Assembly (NCBI RefSeq): GCF_013912005.1
Contig: NZ_JACESB010000017.1
Coordinates: 1-50,991 of the forward strand
Direction of reading: 5' to 3'
DNA: 50,991 nt
Source of the DNA: Brevundimonas sp.
GTDB lineage: Bacteria; Pseudomonadota; Alphaproteobacteria; Caulobacterales; Caulobacteraceae
Shown one piece after another: positions 1 through 8,227 of this stretch. The position numbers were made by a program, and so were the translations under genes. The notes under the pieces were generated by a model that had not been told where the DNA came from, did no database searches, and was given only the letters and a program-made list of their open reading frames with translations. Positions within the stretch are counted from its first letter, which is position 1; each line of letters starts with the position of its first letter.

Positions 1-1
1 G

Positions 2-1597
2 GCCGCCAATCCGCTTGCGGTGGAGGCGGGGCTGCGGGTGCTGCGCGACGGGGGCTCCGCCGTCGATGCGGCGGTGGCGGTGCAGGCGGTGCTCGGCCTC
101 GTGGAGCCGCAGTCCTCCGGCCTGGGTGGCGGGGCCTTCATGATGCATTACGACGCGGCCACCGGCGAGGTGACCAGCTATGACGGGCGCGAGACGGCGC
201 CGGCCGCCGCCACCCCGGACCTGTTCCGCGAGGACGGCCGGCCGCTGGCCTTCCCCGACGCCGTGCTCAGCGGCCGTTCGACCGGAGCCCCGGGGGCGGT
301 GGCGATGCTGGCCATGGCCCAGGCCGCGCACGGCCGGCTGCCGTGGCGTGCGCTGTTCGACGACGCCGAACGGCTGGCGCGGGAGGGCTTCGTGGTGAGT
401 CCGCGCCTCGCCGGCTTCATCGCCGCCGGTCGTGGCCAGGCGCGCACGCGCTGGGCGGACCGGTATTTCACCCGGGAAGACGGCGGCCGCTACGTTGCGG
501 GAGACGTGCTCCGCAACCCCGCCTACGCCGACACCGTGGCCGCGCTCGCGGCGGGCGGACCGGACGCCTTCTACCGCGGCCGCATCGCGCGGGAGATCGT
601 GGCCGCCGTCTCGGCCGAACCTCGCCCCGGCGCGCTGACGGAAGCCGATCTCGCGGCCTATCAGCCGATCGAGCGCGGCGCCCTGTGCCGGCCGTACCGG
701 ATCTGGGTGATCTGCGTGCCGCCGCCGCCGTCCAGCGGAGTCGCGCTCCTGCAGTTGCTGGCGATGGCGGAACACACGCCCGCCGTCGCGGAAGGCCCGG
801 ACAGCGCCGCCGCCTGGACGGCTTTCGCCCAGCTGCAGCGACTGATGTACGCCGACCGGGACCGGTACGTGGGCGACCCCGCCTTCGTGCGCGTGCCGGT
901 GCAGGGGCTGCTCGACCCCGACTATGTCGCCGGCCGCGCGGGCCTTGCCGCCGGCCTGACCGGCGCCGCCGAACCCGGGACGCCGCCGGGCGGGGTGTTC
1001 GCCGGTCCGGACGCCACCCTGGAGCCCACCGGCACGTCCCACTTCGTCATCGTGGACGGCGAGGGCGATGCGGTCAGCATGACCACGACGGTGGAGAGCG
1101 TGTTCGGCTCGGGTCGCATGGCGGCCGGCTTCTTCCTCAACAATCAGCTGACCGACTTCTCCTTCGACCCGCAGCGGCCGGACGGCGGTCCCGCGGCCAA
1201 CGCCGTGGCCCCCGGCAAGCGGCCGCGCTCGTCGATGGCGCCTGTGCTGATCCTCGACCGGCAGGGCCGGCTGGTCGGGGCGCTCGGCTCGCCGGGCGGG
1301 CCTTCCATTCTCGCCTACAACGCCCGCGCGCTGATCGCCGTGCTGGACTGGGGGCTGCCGGTGCAGGAGGCCTTCGACCTGCCCAACCTGGTGGCGCGAG
1401 GGGACGGGTTCGGGGCTGATACCGGGCGGTTTTCGGCGGAGCTTCGCGCCGCGCTCGCCGCCCGCGGGGTCGAGCTCGAGCCGAACGACAGCGAGACCTC
1501 GGGTCTGCACGGGGGCGTCTGGCGGCGGCGCGCCGACGGCGGCTGGGGCTGGGACGGCGGAGCCGACGACCGGCGGGAAGGGGTGGCGCGGCCCTGA
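2..1597 (+). CDS. ggt: Gamma-glutamyltransferase (5' end outside window)
   Basis: Gamma-glutamyltranspeptidase of the N-terminal nucleophile family. It breaks the gamma-glutamyl bond of glutathione and similar compounds, normally in the periplasm after self-cleavage into two chains. The reading frame is already open at base 2 and reads through ANPLAVEAG, typical of the early part of the large chain, so the start codon and any signal peptide lie before the window. Visible motifs are VEPQSSGLGGGAF, the nucleophile threonine in GTSHF (codon at base 1034) that begins the small chain, the oxyanion-hole serine pair in RPRSSMAP, and the glycine-rich GSPGGPS. The GTG at base 20 is an internal valine, not a start. 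The gene converges with the LpxR-like gene 15 bases away. The family is certain; the physiological substrate is not shown. Confidence 0.9.
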   Translation, partial: AANPLAVEAGLRVLRDGGSAVDAAVAVQAVLGLVEPQSSGLGGGAFMMHYDAATGEVTSYDGRETAPAAATPDLFREDGRPLAFPDAVLSGRSTGAPGAVAMLAMAQAAHGRLPWRALFDDAERLAREGFVVSPRLAGFIAAGRGQARTRWADRYFTREDGGRYVAGDVLRNPAYADTVAALAAGGPDAFYRGRIAREIVAAVSAEPRPGALTEADLAAYQPIERGALCRPYRIWVICVPPPPSSGVALLQLLAMAEHTPAVAEGPDSAAAWTAFAQLQRLMYADRDRYVGDPAFVRVPVQGLLDPDYVAGRAGLAAGLTGAAEPGTPPGGVFAGPDATLEPTGTSHFVIVDGEGDAVSMTTTVESVFGSGRMAAGFFLNNQLTDFSFDPQRPDGGPAANAVAPGKRPRSSMAPVLILDRQGRLVGALGSPGGPSILAYNARALIAVLDWGLPVQEAFDLPNLVARGDGFGADTGRFSAELRAALAARGVELEPNDSETSGLHGGVWRRRADGGWGWDGGADDRREGVARP

Positions 1598-1612
1598 CCT
1601 GCGCCTGCCAAG

Positions 1613-2488
1613 CTACTGGGGCTTGATCGAGAGCTGGAAGGCCACCAGCCCCTCGGACACGTCCGTGTCCACCCCGTGTCCCGCGCGCAGGCCCTCGGTC
1701 TCGATCTCGCGATAGACGAGGCCGAAGGAGCTCTGGACCGCTCCGCGGCGCATGGCCACGCCGAGGGAGGCGTCGCCCATGAAGGCGCCGGAGTCGTGGC
1801 TGACGCCGGAACGGGCGAAGTCGCCGTCGCGGGTACGGGCGAAGTTGTAGCCCACGGCCCGGCCCGAGCCGGCGGCGTACAGGTACCAGCGCGGGCGGTC
1901 GCCGAAGGCGTCGGCGCCGTCGGGCACCAGGTCGTCGAGATCGGGGCCAATGCGCAGGGTGGCGCCGGCTTCGGTCGTGCCGCCGCGGCTGCCGACGCCC
2001 ACGCCGACATGCGGCGTCAGGGTGACGTCGAGACCCGACCTGGTGCGCCCCAGGGTTTCGGTCCAGCCGCGGGTGTAGGTCAGATCGTAGTGCTCGGTCT
2101 CGATCGCGGCGGGATCGAGCGGTCCCGGCGGCAGCGGCGATCCGTCGGCGCGCCGCAGGCGGCCTTCCGTCCGCAGGCTCAGCCGGTCGCTGAAGCGGCC
2201 GTCATCGAACCGCACCGCCTGTCGCGACACCGCCCACGCGGCGCCGTCCTCGCGGATCGGCTGCAGCTCGTCCCGGTAGGCGGGAGCCGCCGGCCGTCCG
2301 TCGATGTCAGCGAAGGCGTCGTCGCGGCTCAGCCGGAAGAGCAGGTCGGAAACCGTGACGGGGCGGTCATCGGCCGTGGCCCAGGGGTCCGGCATGGCGA
2401 CCTGCGGGAGGGCGGATTCGCCCGCATCGGCGCCGGAGGCGGCCGCGGCGGCGCCCAGGGCTCCTGCGATGATCGCCAATGAACGCAT
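1613..2488 (-). CDS. LpxR-like (DUF2219) outer-membrane protein
   Basis: A 291-residue exported protein. Residues 1-23 form a signal peptide ending near the ASGADAGE stretch. The rest alternates aromatic and polar residues as in an outer-membrane beta-barrel. The segment containing TRGWTETLG, the glycine-rich VGVGSRGGTTEAGATLRIGP, YLYAAGSGRAVGYNF and the closing QLSIKPQ resembles lipid A 3'-O-deacylase LpxR and related DUF2219 proteins, which remove an acyl chain from lipid A. I could not map the catalytic His and Ser securely, so enzymatic activity is inference. The ATG at 2488 is preferred over the TTG three bases earlier because GAGGGG sits 7 bases upstream. It stands alone, convergent with ggt. 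An uncharacterised porin-like barrel is the main alternative. Confidence 0.6.
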   Translation of the reverse strand: MRSLAIIAGALGAAAAASGADAGESALPQVAMPDPWATADDRPVTVSDLLFRLSRDDAFADIDGRPAAPAYRDELQPIREDGAAWAVSRQAVRFDDGRFSDRLSLRTEGRLRRADGSPLPPGPLDPAAIETEHYDLTYTRGWTETLGRTRSGLDVTLTPHVGVGVGSRGGTTEAGATLRIGPDLDDLVPDGADAFGDRPRWYLYAAGSGRAVGYNFARTRDGDFARSGVSHDSGAFMGDASLGVAMRRGAVQSSFGLVYREIETEGLRAGHGVDTDVSEGLVAFQLSIKPQ

Positions 2489-2629
2489 CAACGGTCCCCT
2501 CAGTCCGTTAACGGGTCCAACCCTGCACCATCACGGCGGCCCCGCCAACTGACGTTTTCACGCCACAGTCTGCCCCCGACGAACGGCGGCCCCGCGGCGG
2601 GGTTCCATATGGCCGCGCTCAGCCGGCCG

Positions 2630-4513
2630 TCACTGGCAGGCGAGGCACTCGTCGTAGTCGGTGCGCGCGACGGCGAACAGGTCCGGCTGGTTGGGATCCG
2701 CCTCCGGCTCGCCCTTGGCCTCGGCGCCGGCGAAGGCCGCGCGCTGCACCGACTTGGAGCGCAGGTAGTAGAGCGACTTCACGCCCCGCTCCCACGCCAT
2801 CCAGTGCAGCATGTGCAGGTCCCACTTGTCGACGTCGCCCGGGATGAAGAGGTTCAGCGACTGGGCCTGGCAGATGTCGGCGGCGCGGTCCGAGGCGAGC
2901 TCGACGAGCCAGCGCTGGTCGAGCTCGAACGCGGTCTTGAACACCGCCTTCTCGTCGTCCGACAGCTCCGCGAGGTGCTGGATCGAACCCTCGTGCTCGA
3001 GGATCGAGGCCCAGACCGCGTCGGTGTTGAGGCCCTTCGTCTCGAGCACCTCCTCCAGGTACGGGTTCTTCACCGCGAAGGAGCCGGACAGGGTCTTGTG
3101 GGTGTAGATGTTGGCCGGGATCGGCTCGATGCCGGCCGAGGTGCCGCCGCAGATGATCGAGATCGAGGCGGTCGGGGCGATGGCCAGCTTGTGCGAGAAG
3201 CGCTCCATGACGCCGCGCTCGGCGGCGTCGGGGCAGGGGCCCTTCTCCTCGGCCAGCAGGCGGCTGGCCTTGTCGGCCTCGCGACGCAGATGCTTGAACA
3301 GCCGCATGTTCCACGACTTGGCCATGGCGCTTTCGAAGGCCACGCCCTGCTGCTGCAGGAAGGAGTGGAAGCCCATCAGGCCCAGACCCACCGAACGCTC
3401 GCGCTTGGCGGAATAGACGGCCGCGGCCATCGCCGGCGGGGCCCGGCGGATGAAGTCCTCCAGCACGTTGTCGAGGAAGCGCATCAGGTCCTCGACGAAG
3501 CGCGGCTCCTCGCGCCACTCGAGGAATTTCTCGGCGTTGACCGAGGACAGGCAGCAGACCGCGGTGCGGTCGACGCCGAGGTGGTCGCGGCCCGTGTGCA
3601 GCATGATCTCGGCGCACAGGTTCGACTGCTTGACCGACAGGCCCAGCTCGCGCTGGTGCGGCGCCATCTGGCGGTTCACCGTGTCCGAGAAAATCAGGTA
3701 GGGCTCGCCGGTCTGCAGGCGGATCTCGAGGATCTTCTGCCACAGGGTGCGGGCGTCGACCGTCTTCATCACCTCGCCGGTCTTCGGCGACTTCAGCTCG
3801 AACGACCGGCCGTCGCGCACCGCCTCCATGAAGGCGTCGGTGATGTTGATGCCGTGGTGCAGGTTCAGGGACTTGCGGTTGAAGTCGCCCGACGGTTTGC
3901 GGATTTCGAGGAACTCCTCGATCTCCGGATGGTGGACGTCGAGGTAGACCGCCGCCGAGCCGCGCCGCAGCGAGCCCTGCGAAATGGCCAGGGTCAGGGA
4001 GTCCATCACCCGGATGAAGGGGATGATGCCCGAGGTCTGGCCCGCGCCCTTGACCTTCTCGCCAATCGAGCGGACCCCGCCCCAGTAGGTGCCGATGCCG
4101 CCGCCGTTGGAGGCCAGGGCGACGTTCTCGTTCCAGACGTTCTGGATGCCGTCGAGGCTGTCGCCGACGGCGTTGAGGAAGCAGCTGATCGGCAGGCCGC
4201 GGTCGGCCCCGCCGTTCGACAGCACCGGGGTCGCCGGCATGAACCAGAGCTTCGACATGTAGTCGTAGACGCGCTGGGCGTGCTCGGCGTCGTCCGAGAA
4301 GGCGGTCGCCACGCGGGCGAACATGTCCTGGTAGGACTCGCCCTTCAGCAGGTAGCGGTCCTCCAGCGTCTTCTTGCCGAAGTCCGTCAGGAGCGCGTCC
4401 CGGGTGCGGTCGAGCTTCAGCGAAGGCACCACCGACAGGTGGGGACGCAGCGTGGCGTCAGCCCCCGCAGCACCTTCGAATTCTACCGTCTTCAACGCTT
4501 CGCCGCCGGCCAT
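2630..4513 (-). CDS. nrdA: Class I ribonucleotide reductase, alpha (large) subunit
   Basis: Reduces ribonucleoside diphosphates to deoxyribonucleotides together with the NrdB radical subunit encoded at 11.5 kb. Active-site residues are visible: C111 in PISCF, N298-C300-E302 in SNLCAE, the second redox cysteine near C320/C321, the radical-transfer tyrosine pair Y582-Y583 in SLYYLRS, and the C-terminal shuttle cysteines in ECLACQ (C623 and C626). At 627 residues it is shorter than the E. coli enzyme because the N-terminal ATP-cone, the dATP-sensing activity site, is absent: the protein goes almost directly into the catalytic domain. The ATG at 4513 is the only convincing start. It is transcribed away from the PAP2 gene; two NrdR-like boxes lie in the divergent region. 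nrdB is 7 kb away on the opposite strand, so the subunits are not in one operon. Confidence 0.95.
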   Translation of the reverse strand: MAGGEALKTVEFEGAAGADATLRPHLSVVPSLKLDRTRDALLTDFGKKTLEDRYLLKGESYQDMFARVATAFSDDAEHAQRVYDYMSKLWFMPATPVLSNGGADRGLPISCFLNAVGDSLDGIQNVWNENVALASNGGGIGTYWGGVRSIGEKVKGAGQTSGIIPFIRVMDSLTLAISQGSLRRGSAAVYLDVHHPEIEEFLEIRKPSGDFNRKSLNLHHGINITDAFMEAVRDGRSFELKSPKTGEVMKTVDARTLWQKILEIRLQTGEPYLIFSDTVNRQMAPHQRELGLSVKQSNLCAEIMLHTGRDHLGVDRTAVCCLSSVNAEKFLEWREEPRFVEDLMRFLDNVLEDFIRRAPPAMAAAVYSAKRERSVGLGLMGFHSFLQQQGVAFESAMAKSWNMRLFKHLRREADKASRLLAEEKGPCPDAAERGVMERFSHKLAIAPTASISIICGGTSAGIEPIPANIYTHKTLSGSFAVKNPYLEEVLETKGLNTDAVWASILEHEGSIQHLAELSDDEKAVFKTAFELDQRWLVELASDRAADICQAQSLNLFIPGDVDKWDLHMLHWMAWERGVKSLYYLRSKSVQRAAFAGAEAKGEPEADPNQPDLFAVARTDYDECLACQ

Positions 4514-4563
4514 CGGATCATTCGCCCTGAACTAGATCGATTAGGTGATGCCTGCGCCGCCGA

Positions 4564-4610
4564 CCACAGCATCTAGTGGCCGTAGCGCTCCCCAAGCCCA
4601 CATATGGGGC
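4564..4610 (-). promoter_or_regulatory. Probable NrdR box pair upstream of nrdA
   Basis: Box 1 (4564-4579, CCACAGCATCTAGTGG) matches 12 of 16 positions of the NrdR consensus acaCwAtATaTwGtgt, including the CAC/GTG arms and central AT. Box 2 (4595-4610, AGCCCACATATGGGGC) matches 9 of 16. Their centres are exactly 31 bases apart, the roughly three-turn spacing usual for paired NrdR sites. They lie 51-97 bases upstream of the nrdA start, where repression by ATP/dATP-loaded NrdR is expected. The second box is weak taken alone; spacing and position carry the call. No nrdR gene is in the window. Confidence 0.55.
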
Positions 4611-4784
4611 GCAGATGGCTAACCAACCGTCAACGGGGTTGACGATCACTTTCTGGGCGAATCGTCGCCAAGGCGGGGGATGAGCCTGTGGACGGCCCGC
4701 GACGAGGGCATGACGCCGGACGCCCCCGCCGCTTCACGAACGCGTGAGGGGGAACGTCACACAAGCGGGACCGTTTGGCTCGCC

Positions 4785-5549
4785 ATGGAGACATCGGCGA
4801 TGCTCGATCTGGCCCGTCGGGCCGTCCGGCTGGCCCGCGCCGAAATCGCGGCGCTGGCCGCCCTGCTGGTGGCCGCGCTGGGCGTCCTGGCCTTCATCGA
4901 GGTCGCCGACGACATGACCGAGGCCGACGGTCGCGCCGTCGACCAGGCGATCCTGCACTGGCTGCAGCCGGTCCCGGGCCAGCCCCGCGGACCGTGGTGG
5001 CTGCAGGAGGCCGCGGCCGACCTGACCTCCCTCGGCGGCATCTCCGTCCTCACCCTGTTCGCGGCGATCGCCCTCGGATTCCTGCTCATCCAGCGCAAGC
5101 GGCTGTCCGCCGCGCTCCTCGTCGTCGGCCTCGTCGGCGGCGTGGCCCTGAGCGAAGGCCTGAAGGCCCTGTTCGAACGCCAGCGCCCGCCTGCGGCCTT
5201 CCAGGCGGTCGAGACCCTGAACGCCAGCTTCCCGTCCGGCCACGCCCTGCTCTCGACGGTCTTCTATCTGACGCTGGGCGTCATGCTGACCCGCGCCATG
5301 CCCCGCCGGCGCCTGAAGGCCTTCGTGCTCGGCGCCGCCATGACTGTGGCCGGCCTGGTCGGGGCGACGCGGGTCTACCTGGGCGCCCACTGGGCGACCG
5401 ACGTGATCGCGGGATGGTGCGCCGGAGCGGCCTGGGCGATGAGCCTCTGGCTGATGGCCTGGGCGGTCCAGCGCCGTCAGTCGCGCCGGTCGGGCGGGTT
5501 GCATGACGCCCCCGCCCCCGATACAGAGCCCGCCGTCATCGGGGAGTAG
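4785..5549 (+). CDS. PAP2 family membrane phosphatase
   Basis: Integral membrane phosphatase of the type 2 phosphatidic acid phosphatase family; members dephosphorylate lipid phosphates such as undecaprenyl pyrophosphate or phosphatidate on the outer face of the inner membrane. The three-part signature is complete: K-x6-RP (KALFERQRPP), PSGH (ASFPSGHALLS) and a final R-x5-H-x3-D (TRVYLGAHWATD). About five or six hydrophobic helices flank these motifs. The frame is open from an ATG at 4680; ATGs at 4785 and 4800 are more plausible, and the one at 4800 has GGAG at a good distance. I list 4785 as a compromise. The substrate cannot be told from sequence. Its last codons overlap the start of the downstream manganese riboswitch. 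Confidence 0.85.
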   Translation: METSAMLDLARRAVRLARAEIAALAALLVAALGVLAFIEVADDMTEADGRAVDQAILHWLQPVPGQPRGPWWLQEAAADLTSLGGISVLTLFAAIALGFLLIQRKRLSAALLVVGLVGGVALSEGLKALFERQRPPAAFQAVETLNASFPSGHALLSTVFYLTLGVMLTRAMPRRRLKAFVLGAAMTVAGLVGATRVYLGAHWATDVIAGWCAGAAWAMSLWLMAWAVQRRQSRRSGGLHDAPAPDTEPAVIGE

Positions 5550-5723
5550 CCGCCCGCGCCGTCAGCGGGGCTCGCGTCAACACACTTTCCCTCGCCCGGA
5601 GGGAATGGCGCGATCAGACCTTCGGGTCCTGGCAAGACCGCTGGCTTCGCAGGGCGCTTCCACGCGGGGGTCCGGCTGCGAACGCCACTGGTCCGTCCGC
5701 CGAGGCCCCCGCGCACGATGACG
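5534..5723 (+). promoter_or_regulatory. yybP-ykoY manganese riboswitch
   Basis: The hallmark loops of this Mn2+-sensing RNA are present in order: GGGGAGTAGC (5541-5550), GTCAACA (5575-5581) and GGCAAGACC (5631-5639). Helices can be drawn: P1 is a perfect 7-bp pairing of CGTCATC (5534-5540) with GATGACG (5717-5723). Next come AGCC..CCGC (5548-5557) with GCGGGGCT (5565-5572), TTCCCTC with GAGGGAA around 5587-5604, and GACC-TTCG-GGTC (5616-5627). It overlaps the last five codons of the PAP2 gene, so its promoter must lie inside that gene. P1 ends two bases before the TTG start of the TMEM165/GDT1 gene, suggesting control of translation start. The riboswitch class is known to govern Mn2+ exporters of exactly this family. 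Confidence 0.85.
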
Positions 5724-5725
5724 TT

Positions 5726-6289
5726 TTGGACGCCTTCCTGATTTCGACCGGCCTGGTCTCCGTGGCGGAGATCGGCGACAAGACCATGCTGCTGGCGATC
5801 GTTCTGGCCGCGGCCTGGCGCAGGCCGCTGCCGATCCTGCTGGGCATCCTCGCGGCGACCCTGGCCAATCACCTGTTCGCCGCGGTCGCCGGGGCGGTTC
5901 TCGCCCAGTTCATGCATGGCCCCTGGGTGCGATGGGTGGTGGGGATCGCCTTCCTCGGGTTCGCGGTCTGGGCCCTGGTCCCGGATCGTTTCGACGAGCG
6001 GCCGGACACGACCGAAAGGACCTTTTCCGGCGTGTTCTGGACCACCGCCGCCGCCTTCTTCGTGATCGAGATCGGCGACAAGACCCAGGTGGCCACGGCC
6101 ATGCTGGCCGCCCAGTTCCAGTCTGTGGCGGTGGTCGTCGCCGGCTCCACCCTGGGCATGATGCTGGTCAACGGGCCGGCGGTGCTGATCGGCGAGGCGG
6201 CGGCGCGGCGGCTGCCGCTGCGCTGGATCCGGATCGCCGCCGCCCTGGGATTCGCCGGCACGGGGCTCTGGGTTCTGCTGGCGGGCTGA
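5726..6289 (+). CDS. TMEM165/GDT1 family (UPF0016) manganese/cation exporter
   Basis: A 187-residue inner-membrane transporter with two homologous halves, each carrying the family signature E-x-G-D-K-T: VAEIGDKTMLL near residue 15 and VIEIGDKTQVA near residue 114. About six hydrophobic helices fit the family. Bacterial members export Mn2+; others move Ca2+ or H+. The start is a TTG at 5726: no ATG or GTG occurs in frame upstream, and family proteins normally begin just before this DAFLIST stretch. The leader contains a yybP-ykoY riboswitch, which independently supports a role in Mn2+ detoxification. A gap of 36 bases separates it from the VanZ-like gene, so co-transcription is possible. Confidence 0.9.
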   Translation: MDAFLISTGLVSVAEIGDKTMLLAIVLAAAWRRPLPILLGILAATLANHLFAAVAGAVLAQFMHGPWVRWVVGIAFLGFAVWALVPDRFDERPDTTERTFSGVFWTTAAAFFVIEIGDKTQVATAMLAAQFQSVAVVVAGSTLGMMLVNGPAVLIGEAAARRLPLRWIRIAAALGFAGTGLWVLLAG

Positions 6290-6325
6290 TGTAGAGCAGG
6301 GGCCTCCCCCGCGCCCGAGCACCGT

Positions 6326-6691
6326 ATGTCCCGATTGATCCGCCTCCTCGCGGTCGCCGTCCTCCTCGTCTCCCTCACGCTGATGATCGGCCCGTTCGGC
6401 AACGTCGAGGCGGGGAGCGGAGTGTCGGACAAGCTGGCGCACTTCCTGGTCTTCGGCCTGATCCTGTGGAGCTTCGGGGTGCTGTTCCCGTCCATGCCGC
6501 GGCTGTGGGCGGCGGTTCTGGCGGTGGCCCTCGGCGGCGCCGTGGAAGTGGTGCAGGGACTGGTCGGGCGCGACGCTGACCTGCTCGACCTGGCCGCCGA
6601 TGCTGCGGGGATCGGCGTCGCCCTGCTGGTGTGGGCGGCCTGGCGCGGCTTCCGCCCGCGGCGGGCGCTTCAGACCTCGAACACCCGGTAG
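6326..6691 (+). CDS. VanZ-like family membrane protein
   Basis: A 121-residue protein with about four hydrophobic helices. The pattern DKLAHFLVFGLILWS, then GGAVEVVQGLVGRDADLLDLAADAAG and a final helix, is typical of VanZ-like proteins. The family is named for a teicoplanin-resistance protein, but most chromosomal members have no known role. The ATG at 6326 is the natural start, opening straight into the first helix. The last 22 bases overlap, tail to tail, the end of the metallophosphoesterase gene on the other strand. Confidence 0.8.
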   Translation: MSRLIRLLAVAVLLVSLTLMIGPFGNVEAGSGVSDKLAHFLVFGLILWSFGVLFPSMPRLWAAVLAVALGGAVEVVQGLVGRDADLLDLAADAAGIGVALLVWAAWRGFRPRRALQTSNTR

Positions 6692-7464
6692 GGTCTGTCG
6701 CCGAGCGTCCTGAGCACGGGCAGGGCGACATTGTAGACCGGCGTGCCCTTGTTGGTCCGGCCTTCGGGCTGGCCGCGGTGGGCGTGGCCGTGCACCACCA
6801 GGCTGATGTTGTCGTAGCGGTCCACCGTCTCGCCCAGGCGCGACGATCCGAGGAAGGCGTGGATCTCGGGCGGCTCGCCCATCACCGTGTCGACCACCGG
6901 CGAGTAGTGGAGCAGGACGACCGAGCGCTCGGTGCGCAGCATGCGGATCGAGTTCTCGATGACGTTGGCGTCCTCCACCGCCTCCTGCACGAAGCGCTTG
7001 ATCGAGTCCTCGCCGAACGAGCTGAGCATGTAGCGGCCGAAGCCGCCGACGAAGCCCTTTCCCCCGGCGAAACCGACACCCTCGATCTCATAGGCCTGGC
7101 CGTCGAGAATTTTCACGCCCGCGTCGCAGAGCAGATCCTTGACCCGCTCCGGCTGGCCGCACTCATGCTCGTGGTTGCCCAGGACCCCGACCATGGGAAT
7201 CCGGCAGTGGCGCAGGTCCTCGAGCAGGATCTCGACCTCGCGCGTCTTGCCGAAGTTGGTCAGATCGCCGCACAGGCACAGGACGTCCGCCTCCTCGTGC
7301 ACCCGGTCGAACAGGTCGCGGTGCGGGCGCTCCTGCCCTTCGCCGACGTGCAGGTCGCCCACGGCGGCGACGCGCAGGCGCTTCGCCGGGCCCGGCTCGA
7401 GCCCCGGTTGACGCGTCTGGGGATCGGGGTGGCCGCCGCCCGGCGTGTCAGTCGACGGGTTCAT
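6670..7464 (-). CDS. Calcineurin-like metallophosphoesterase
   Basis: Dimetal phosphoesterase with the full set of family motifs: D-x-H in AVGDLHVG, GD in LCGDLTNFG, GNHE in GVLGNHEHE, a metal-binding His in VLLHYSP and the final GHAH in VVHGHAHRG. About 264 residues. It may hydrolyse nucleotides, nucleic-acid ends or phosphoproteins; sequence alone does not decide. The ATG at 7464 is chosen over an in-frame TTG at 7476 because AGGA sits 7 bases upstream of it. The start lies inside the end of the nucleotidyltransferase gene (17-base overlap), so the two are translationally coupled and probably act together. No signal peptide is seen, so it is probably cytoplasmic. Confidence 0.85.
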   Translation of the reverse strand: MNPSTDTPGGGHPDPQTRQPGLEPGPAKRLRVAAVGDLHVGEGQERPHRDLFDRVHEEADVLCLCGDLTNFGKTREVEILLEDLRHCRIPMVGVLGNHEHECGQPERVKDLLCDAGVKILDGQAYEIEGVGFAGGKGFVGGFGRYMLSSFGEDSIKRFVQEAVEDANVIENSIRMLRTERSVVLLHYSPVVDTVMGEPPEIHAFLGSSRLGETVDRYDNISLVVHGHAHRGQPEGRTNKGTPVYNVALPVLRTLGDRPYRVFEV

Positions 7465-8227
7465 GTCGTTCCTCAAGTCCCTTGCCGACGACGTCGCTGA
7501 AGCCCCACTCGGTGATGTCGGCGATGTAGTCGCGGGGGCTGAACAGGCGGCCGCGGCAGACGCGGATCCGCGGGGCGGGCAGGTTCACCTGCGCCTGCAG
7601 CCGTTCGGTCAGTTCCGCCATCAGCCAGCGCGGCGGCTTGTCCCGCTCGGTGGGGTAGGCGAAGCGGAAATTCAGCAGGTGGGCCAGCAGCACCTCCCAG
7701 TAGAGGTCCATCTGGTCCAGCAGGCCCTTCCAGTCGATCGCGTCGGCCTGCTTGAGGATGACGTGGTTCACGTCGGCGCCGTCGTAGCGGTAGCGGTCCT
7801 GGATGAAGACCTTCGACAGGATCAGGGCCGTCGGCGGTGTGATGCCGACCTTGTGCCCGTACACTTCGATGGTGTCGTCGCCAAACCAGCTGTCGTTGAC
7901 GGCGATGGTGCCGTTGGACATGGCGAAGATCACGTCGAAGAAGTAGCGGTCGTCCTTCCACACCTTGGCGATCCAGCGCTCGTCCTCGACGTCCGTGCGG
8001 AAGCCGCGGGCCTGGAAGAAGGCGAGGATGCGGGGATAGTCGCCGGGCTTGCAGAAGACGTCGAGGTCCTTGGTGGGCCGCCGGATGCCGGTGTAGGCGG
8101 TGACGGCGTAGGTGCCCGAAAGCAGGAACGGGATGCCGCTCTCCTTCAGCAGCCCCAGGGATTCCGCGTAGAAGGCGACCGCCTCGGCGGGCGGGCTGTA
8201 GCCGGGATCGGGCACGGTGTCTGACAT
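7448..8227 (-). CDS. Nucleotidyltransferase-fold protein
   Basis: A 259-residue protein with the minimal nucleotidyltransferase pattern: a small-residue turn (LLSGTYAVTAYTG), then D-x-D in TKDLDVF, and a third acidic residue in FFDVIF. These would bind two metal ions and an NTP. Such proteins transfer a nucleotide to RNA, protein or small molecules; relatives occur in AbiEii-type toxins and in aminoglycoside or tRNA-modifying enzymes. No AbiEi-type antitoxin lies next door; instead a metallophosphoesterase overlaps its 3' end by 17 bases. The ATG at 8227 is taken as the start although its ribosome binding site is weak. The same frame continues open upstream for 2 kb, but that is only the GC-rich shadow of the opposing kinase gene. 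Confidence 0.7.
   Translation of the reverse strand: MSDTVPDPGYSPPAEAVAFYAESLGLLKESGIPFLLSGTYAVTAYTGIRRPTKDLDVFCKPGDYPRILAFFQARGFRTDVEDERWIAKVWKDDRYFFDVIFAMSNGTIAVNDSWFGDDTIEVYGHKVGITPPTALILSKVFIQDRYRYDGADVNHVILKQADAIDWKGLLDQMDLYWEVLLAHLLNFRFAYPTERDKPPRWLMAELTERLQAQVNLPAPRIRVCRGRLFSPRDYIADITEWGFSDVVGKGLEERHEPVD

Noticed and set aside
2590-2602. Intrinsic terminator CCCCGCGGCGGGG after nrdA
   Set aside because: Short stem with no T-run in the direction of nrdA; common by chance at this GC content.
5718-5726. ATG at 5718 as the start of the TMEM165/GDT1 gene
   Set aside because: It is out of frame with the transporter; only TTG 5726 is in frame and close to the family start.
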